Below, piece after piece: positions 7,039-9,297 of a DNA stretch of 9,297 nt (its first letter is position 1; every line of letters starts with the position of its first letter). A model generated the notes under the pieces. That model was not told the origin of the DNA. It did no database searches and saw only the letters and a list, made by a program, of their open reading frames with translations. A program made the position numbers and the translations under genes. Source of the stretch: Halieaceae bacterium (lineage in GTDB: Bacteria > Pseudomonadota > Gammaproteobacteria > Pseudomonadales > Halieaceae); the NCBI GenBank assembly GCA_003523185.1, contig DPGN01000008.1:1-9297 (forward strand), read 5' to 3'.

Positions 7039-7078
7039 GATAATTTCCTCGAGTGGAGGAGTGCCCTAAAACTACCGG

Positions 7079-7087
7079 GAGCGCTCT
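7079..7087. promoter_or_regulatory. GAGCGCTC palindrome upstream of the receptor, putative operator
   Basis: The 8-bp perfect palindrome GAGCGCTC (7079-7086), plus a following T, matches the centre of the palindrome between the metallo-hydrolase and aminotransferase genes. It lies about 40 bases before the receptor start and just downstream of a promoter-like TTGGCA-17-TAAAAA on the same strand, a position suited to repression. By eye this 8-mer occurs nowhere else in the window. Confidence 0.45.
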
Positions 7088-7097
7088 CTTTTTGTGT

Positions 7098-7126
7098 TTT
7101 TTAGTACATCGTTTTTTCGTTGCCAA
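7098..7126 (-). promoter_or_regulatory. Candidate sigma-70 promoter for the receptor gene
   Basis: On the minus strand TTGGCA (7126-7121) is separated by 17 bases from TAAAAA (7103-7098), a four-of-six match to the -10 consensus. Transcription would start near 7091, just before the GAGCGCTC element. A second TTGGCA at 7133-7128 and a TATACT at 7140-7135 are alternative elements. The region is rich in A-tracts on this strand, so weak matches are expected by chance. Confidence 0.35.
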
Positions 7127-7128
7127 TT

Positions 7129-7146
7129 GCCAAAGTATACTCTGGC
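7129..7146. promoter_or_regulatory. 18-bp imperfect palindrome between sulfotransferase and receptor genes
   Basis: GCCAAAGTATACTCTGGC is symmetric apart from one base pair. It lies immediately after the sulfotransferase stop codon and upstream of the receptor promoter candidate. No T-run follows it on either strand, so it is not a normal terminator. The length is right for a LuxR-type or other dimeric regulator, and a LuxR-type gene is in the same cluster, but the pairing is inference. Confidence 0.4.
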
Positions 7147-7147
7147 G

Positions 7148-8716
7148 TTAGTCTAAGGGAACCCCCATCTTTTCCAGCGTCGCTATCATCGGTTGCAGCT
7201 CTTTTTCATAGTTCCGCCACCGCCCGATTGATCGGGTGTGTGCCGGCTCTCGAACTTGAACCGAGCTTGCCGTTGCAATGCCTGAGCTACTTTGATGGAA
7301 GTTTAGGCACGCGTCTTCCCAGTCAAGTCCGAGCTTGCCGATGAGTGATCGCGCATTGGGCTCCAAATCACTGGCCGTTGCCTCGTAGCTAATATCAATA
7401 ATACGGCCCGGGAACTCACGTCTGAAATGATCCATAAGATCCCTATACCTGGCATGGTGCCGAGCCATTTCACCCTGATCGTAAGAGTGTAGATAAGCGT
7501 CGGCAAACAGCTGTTTGAAACTGGCAAAGCAGGCATCCATTGGGCCACGCACTAAGTGCACAATTTTTGCCTTGGGCAAGGCGGCTAAGATCAATGGAAT
7601 ATTGAGATAGTTGAGTGGCAACTTATCAACGAAGAACGCATTTTTACCGCGCTGTTTTGCCGTTGATTTGATGTAAAGCTGGCCAATAGTCGCCGGGTCT
7701 ATGTCTGCCGCATTCTGAAAAAGGGTCTTTGTGAAGCGTTTGGGGTCACTGTGACGCGTTGCACGCCGGACGGCTAGGCCAAATTGTTGCAGCTCACCTG
7801 CTGAGTGAACCAGCGAGTGGCTGGTAATAATGCGCTCGATCAGTGTTGTGCCAGTTCTCGGCTGGCCGAGAACAAAGATGGGGGATGGATCAGCGATGCC
7901 GGGCGGCTGTCTATCGAGCCAGCCCGATGTAAATGTTTCCTTGATGGCTTCGTAGAGCGCTATTTCATCGGCTTCATTAAACTCTACGGTGGATCTGCGG
8001 GCGCTCGCGCCCTTGATGAAAGCTGATATAGCGGATGGCCAATCGCGAAGGTCTTCGCTTTCTTTGCCCACGGCATAATATAAAAAGCTTTTTTGGCGTA
8101 GCGAGTGCGTGTCCGCGTCGAGTAAAGCCTGCATTTCATCAATGTGCTCGGTTGTGGACGCTTTTACAGCATTGGCGAGACCCCAATGACACTGGGCTCC
8201 TCTGGGTTCTAGCTCGATCGCTCGTCTAAATAGCGGCACTGCGTCATCGATCTTCCCAAGAGCAACACGCGCGTTAGCGAGGTTCATTATTGCTGATGGA
8301 TGTTCTGGAGCGAGTTGGTGTGCTTTATGGAAAAAAGCCTCTGCGGTTTCGAACTCTCCCATTTTATTGAGGACGGTCCCGGTCAGTTCAATCACTGCTG
8401 GGTCTCTCGGCCGAATTCTGCGAATCTCACGCAAGGCAAGTTCTGTTGCATCCATTCGTCCCTCGGCAATACAGAGGTTCGCGATATGGGCCCATGCGGC
8501 GGCATGATCCTTGTCAAGTCGCACCACCGACTTGAAGGCTTCGTGCGCAACACGACGCTGCTTTCCTTCTAGCGCCACCAATCCCACTAAGAAGTGCGCG
8601 GGCACGTGCTTTTGGTCCTTGGCTAGCGCCTGCTTGCAGGCCTCGCCAGCCGTGGCGAGATCGCCGCGATTGAGTGCCGCAAAGCCATCAGCCAACGAGA
8701 GCTCAGTCACAGTCAC
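7148..8716 (-). CDS. TPR-sulfotransferase fusion protein
   Basis: Predicted cytoplasmic PAPS-dependent sulfotransferase of 522 residues, moving sulfate onto a hydroxyl of an unknown protein, lipid or small molecule. Residues about 4-185 form five to six tetratricopeptide repeats, likely for substrate or partner binding. The sulfotransferase domain spans about 278-520. Its 5'-phosphosulfate loop is GQPRTGTTLIE at 284-294, DKLPLNY is at 364-370, and the 3'-phosphate site is in VHLVRGPMDACFASF (Arg390, Ser399). The conserved C-terminal pattern VREPAHTRSIGRW is present. The GTG at 8716 overlaps the regulator stop as GTGA. A second in-frame GTG at 8710 is also possible: AAGGAGG lies 3 bases before the first and 9 before the second. 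It is operonic with the LuxR-type gene and upstream of the receptor. This gene order is, from memory, recurrent in OM60-type bacteria. Confidence 0.9.
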   Translation of the reverse strand: MTVTELSLADGFAALNRGDLATAGEACKQALAKDQKHVPAHFLVGLVALEGKQRRVAHEAFKSVVRLDKDHAAAWAHIANLCIAEGRMDATELALREIRRIRPRDPAVIELTGTVLNKMGEFETAEAFFHKAHQLAPEHPSAIMNLANARVALGKIDDAVPLFRRAIELEPRGAQCHWGLANAVKASTTEHIDEMQALLDADTHSLRQKSFLYYAVGKESEDLRDWPSAISAFIKGASARRSTVEFNEADEIALYEAIKETFTSGWLDRQPPGIADPSPIFVLGQPRTGTTLIERIITSHSLVHSAGELQQFGLAVRRATRHSDPKRFTKTLFQNAADIDPATIGQLYIKSTAKQRGKNAFFVDKLPLNYLNIPLILAALPKAKIVHLVRGPMDACFASFKQLFADAYLHSYDQGEMARHHARYRDLMDHFRREFPGRIIDISYEATASDLEPNARSLIGKLGLDWEDACLNFHQSSSGIATASSVQVREPAHTRSIGRWRNYEKELQPMIATLEKMGVPLD

Positions 8717-9297
8717 TGACCTCCTTGATAGGCAATGAGGGGGTCGGTATCAGGATCGCCCGACCAGTGAGACAGCGCTTCCATGAACAGGAAGAAGAGC
8801 TCTGCCTGAGAGCTGATATCCAATTTGGCGTAAGCATGCTTCCGATGCAGCTTTACCGTTTCGATCGAGATGCCGAGTTTCTCGGCAATTAAGCGAGTGT
8901 TGTGACCTAGCAAGACCAGTTCGACCACCTGCCTTTCTCGACGGGTGAGCACACTGGCACCAAACGCTGCAAGCGATCGATGCATGCGCTCTCGTAGGGT
9001 CGTTTTCTTTTGCGCTTCCAGTACTTCTAGGAAGTGTCGGCGGCAGAGCGAGGCTGTTAGCTCGTAAATACTCGCGAGTAACTTTGCTTGCCCAACCCTG
9101 AAGCGGGCCCCTTCGGACGTAAGACCAATAGAGATATTGATAAAGTTCTCGTTAGCAAGACGGATGAGTAGCCCGCATTCGTCCTCATAGCCACAGTGTT
9201 TGTACCAGTTCTTGTAATACTCTGAGCTTCGGAAACTCGCGGGCGCAAGATCAGCAAGGCGAAAAACACCAAACTGCTGATTGTAGGCCGCAGCACG
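8713..9297 (-). CDS. LuxR-type HTH transcriptional regulator (5' end outside window)
   Basis: The frame is open from the right window edge to the TGA at 8713, about 194 residues, so the ATG at 8985 is internal and not the start. The C-terminal domain has the LuxR helix-turn-helix signature: LTRRERQVVELVLLG, then IAEKLGISIETVKLHRKHAYAKL, then an SSQAELFFLF helix. The visible N-terminal part (SSEYYKNWYKHCGYEDECGLLIRL, then a strand-rich INISIGL segment) resembles the GAF/PAS-like sensory half of stand-alone LuxR regulators and shows no receiver signature, although the first residues are missing. It binds DNA as a dimer and may control the sulfotransferase-receptor cluster. Its stop overlaps the sulfotransferase start by four bases, so the two are co-translated. 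Confidence 0.9.
   Translation of the reverse strand, partial: RAAAYNQQFGVFRLADLAPASFRSSEYYKNWYKHCGYEDECGLLIRLANENFINISIGLTSEGARFRVGQAKLLASIYELTASLCRRHFLEVLEAQKKTTLRERMHRSLAAFGASVLTRRERQVVELVLLGHNTRLIAEKLGISIETVKLHRKHAYAKLDISSQAELFFLFMEALSHWSGDPDTDPLIAYQGGQ

Noticed and set aside
7089..7117. Phased A-tracts (bent DNA) upstream of the receptor
   Set aside because: The three tracts are spaced about 8 and 15 bases apart, not one helical turn, so deliberate curvature is not supported.
7121..7133. TTGCCAA direct repeat as a regulatory repeat
   Set aside because: Two abutting 7-base copies are too short to call a repeat element; they are noted only as alternative -35 sequences.
8713..8985. A short 90-residue stand-alone LuxR protein starting at the ATG at 8985
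   Set aside because: The same frame stays open from 8985 to the window edge and encodes sensible LuxR N-terminal sequence, so this ATG is internal.
9057..9296. A minus-strand frame of 79 codons at the right edge
   Set aside because: It is a shifted shadow of the LuxR-type regulator, whose own frame is continuous here; there is no sign of a frameshift.

Overview
The window is dense bacterial coding DNA of roughly balanced base composition. It holds seven complete genes, one gene cut by the right edge, and possibly the tail of another at the left edge. A TonB-dependent receptor with the 'EEVIVTATKRE' N-terminus, a TPR-sulfotransferase fusion beside it, and a DUF2878/chalcone-isomerase-like pair suggest a marine gammaproteobacterium of the OM60/NOR5 (Halieaceae)-like kind. 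That placement is an inference from gene style only. No tRNA, rRNA, CRISPR array, insertion sequence or transposase is visible, and no stretch over about 110 bases lacks a gene.

Left module (about 1-4615). Two hydrolases lie on the minus strand: a LACTB2-like metallo-beta-lactamase-fold hydrolase, then an HSL-type alpha/beta hydrolase that overlaps it. Divergent from them, on the plus strand, are a SpuC-like class III (omega) aminotransferase, a DUF2878 membrane protein, and an exported chalcone-isomerase-like protein that overlaps the DUF2878 gene by one base. The 100-bp divergent region carries two abutting palindromes that look like operators. The set could be a small catabolic unit (transamination, thioester or lactone hydrolysis, ester hydrolysis), but the substrate cannot be read from the sequence.

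Right module (4636-9297, all minus strand). A LuxR-type regulator (5' part outside the window) is coupled by a GTGA overlap to a TPR-sulfotransferase. After a 109-bp gap with its own promoter-like and operator-like elements comes an 800-residue TonB-dependent receptor. The receptor ends in a hairpin terminator that lies inside the 3' end of the convergent chalcone-isomerase-like gene.

Possible links between the modules. The 8-bp palindrome GAGCGCTC was found by eye at only two places, and both are intergenic: in the divergent hydrolase/aminotransferase promoter region and just upstream of the receptor gene. This suggests a common regulator. The receptor also has an extremely tyrosine-rich, partly acidic predicted loop and is encoded next to a sulfotransferase, which raises the testable but speculative idea of receptor tyrosine sulfation.
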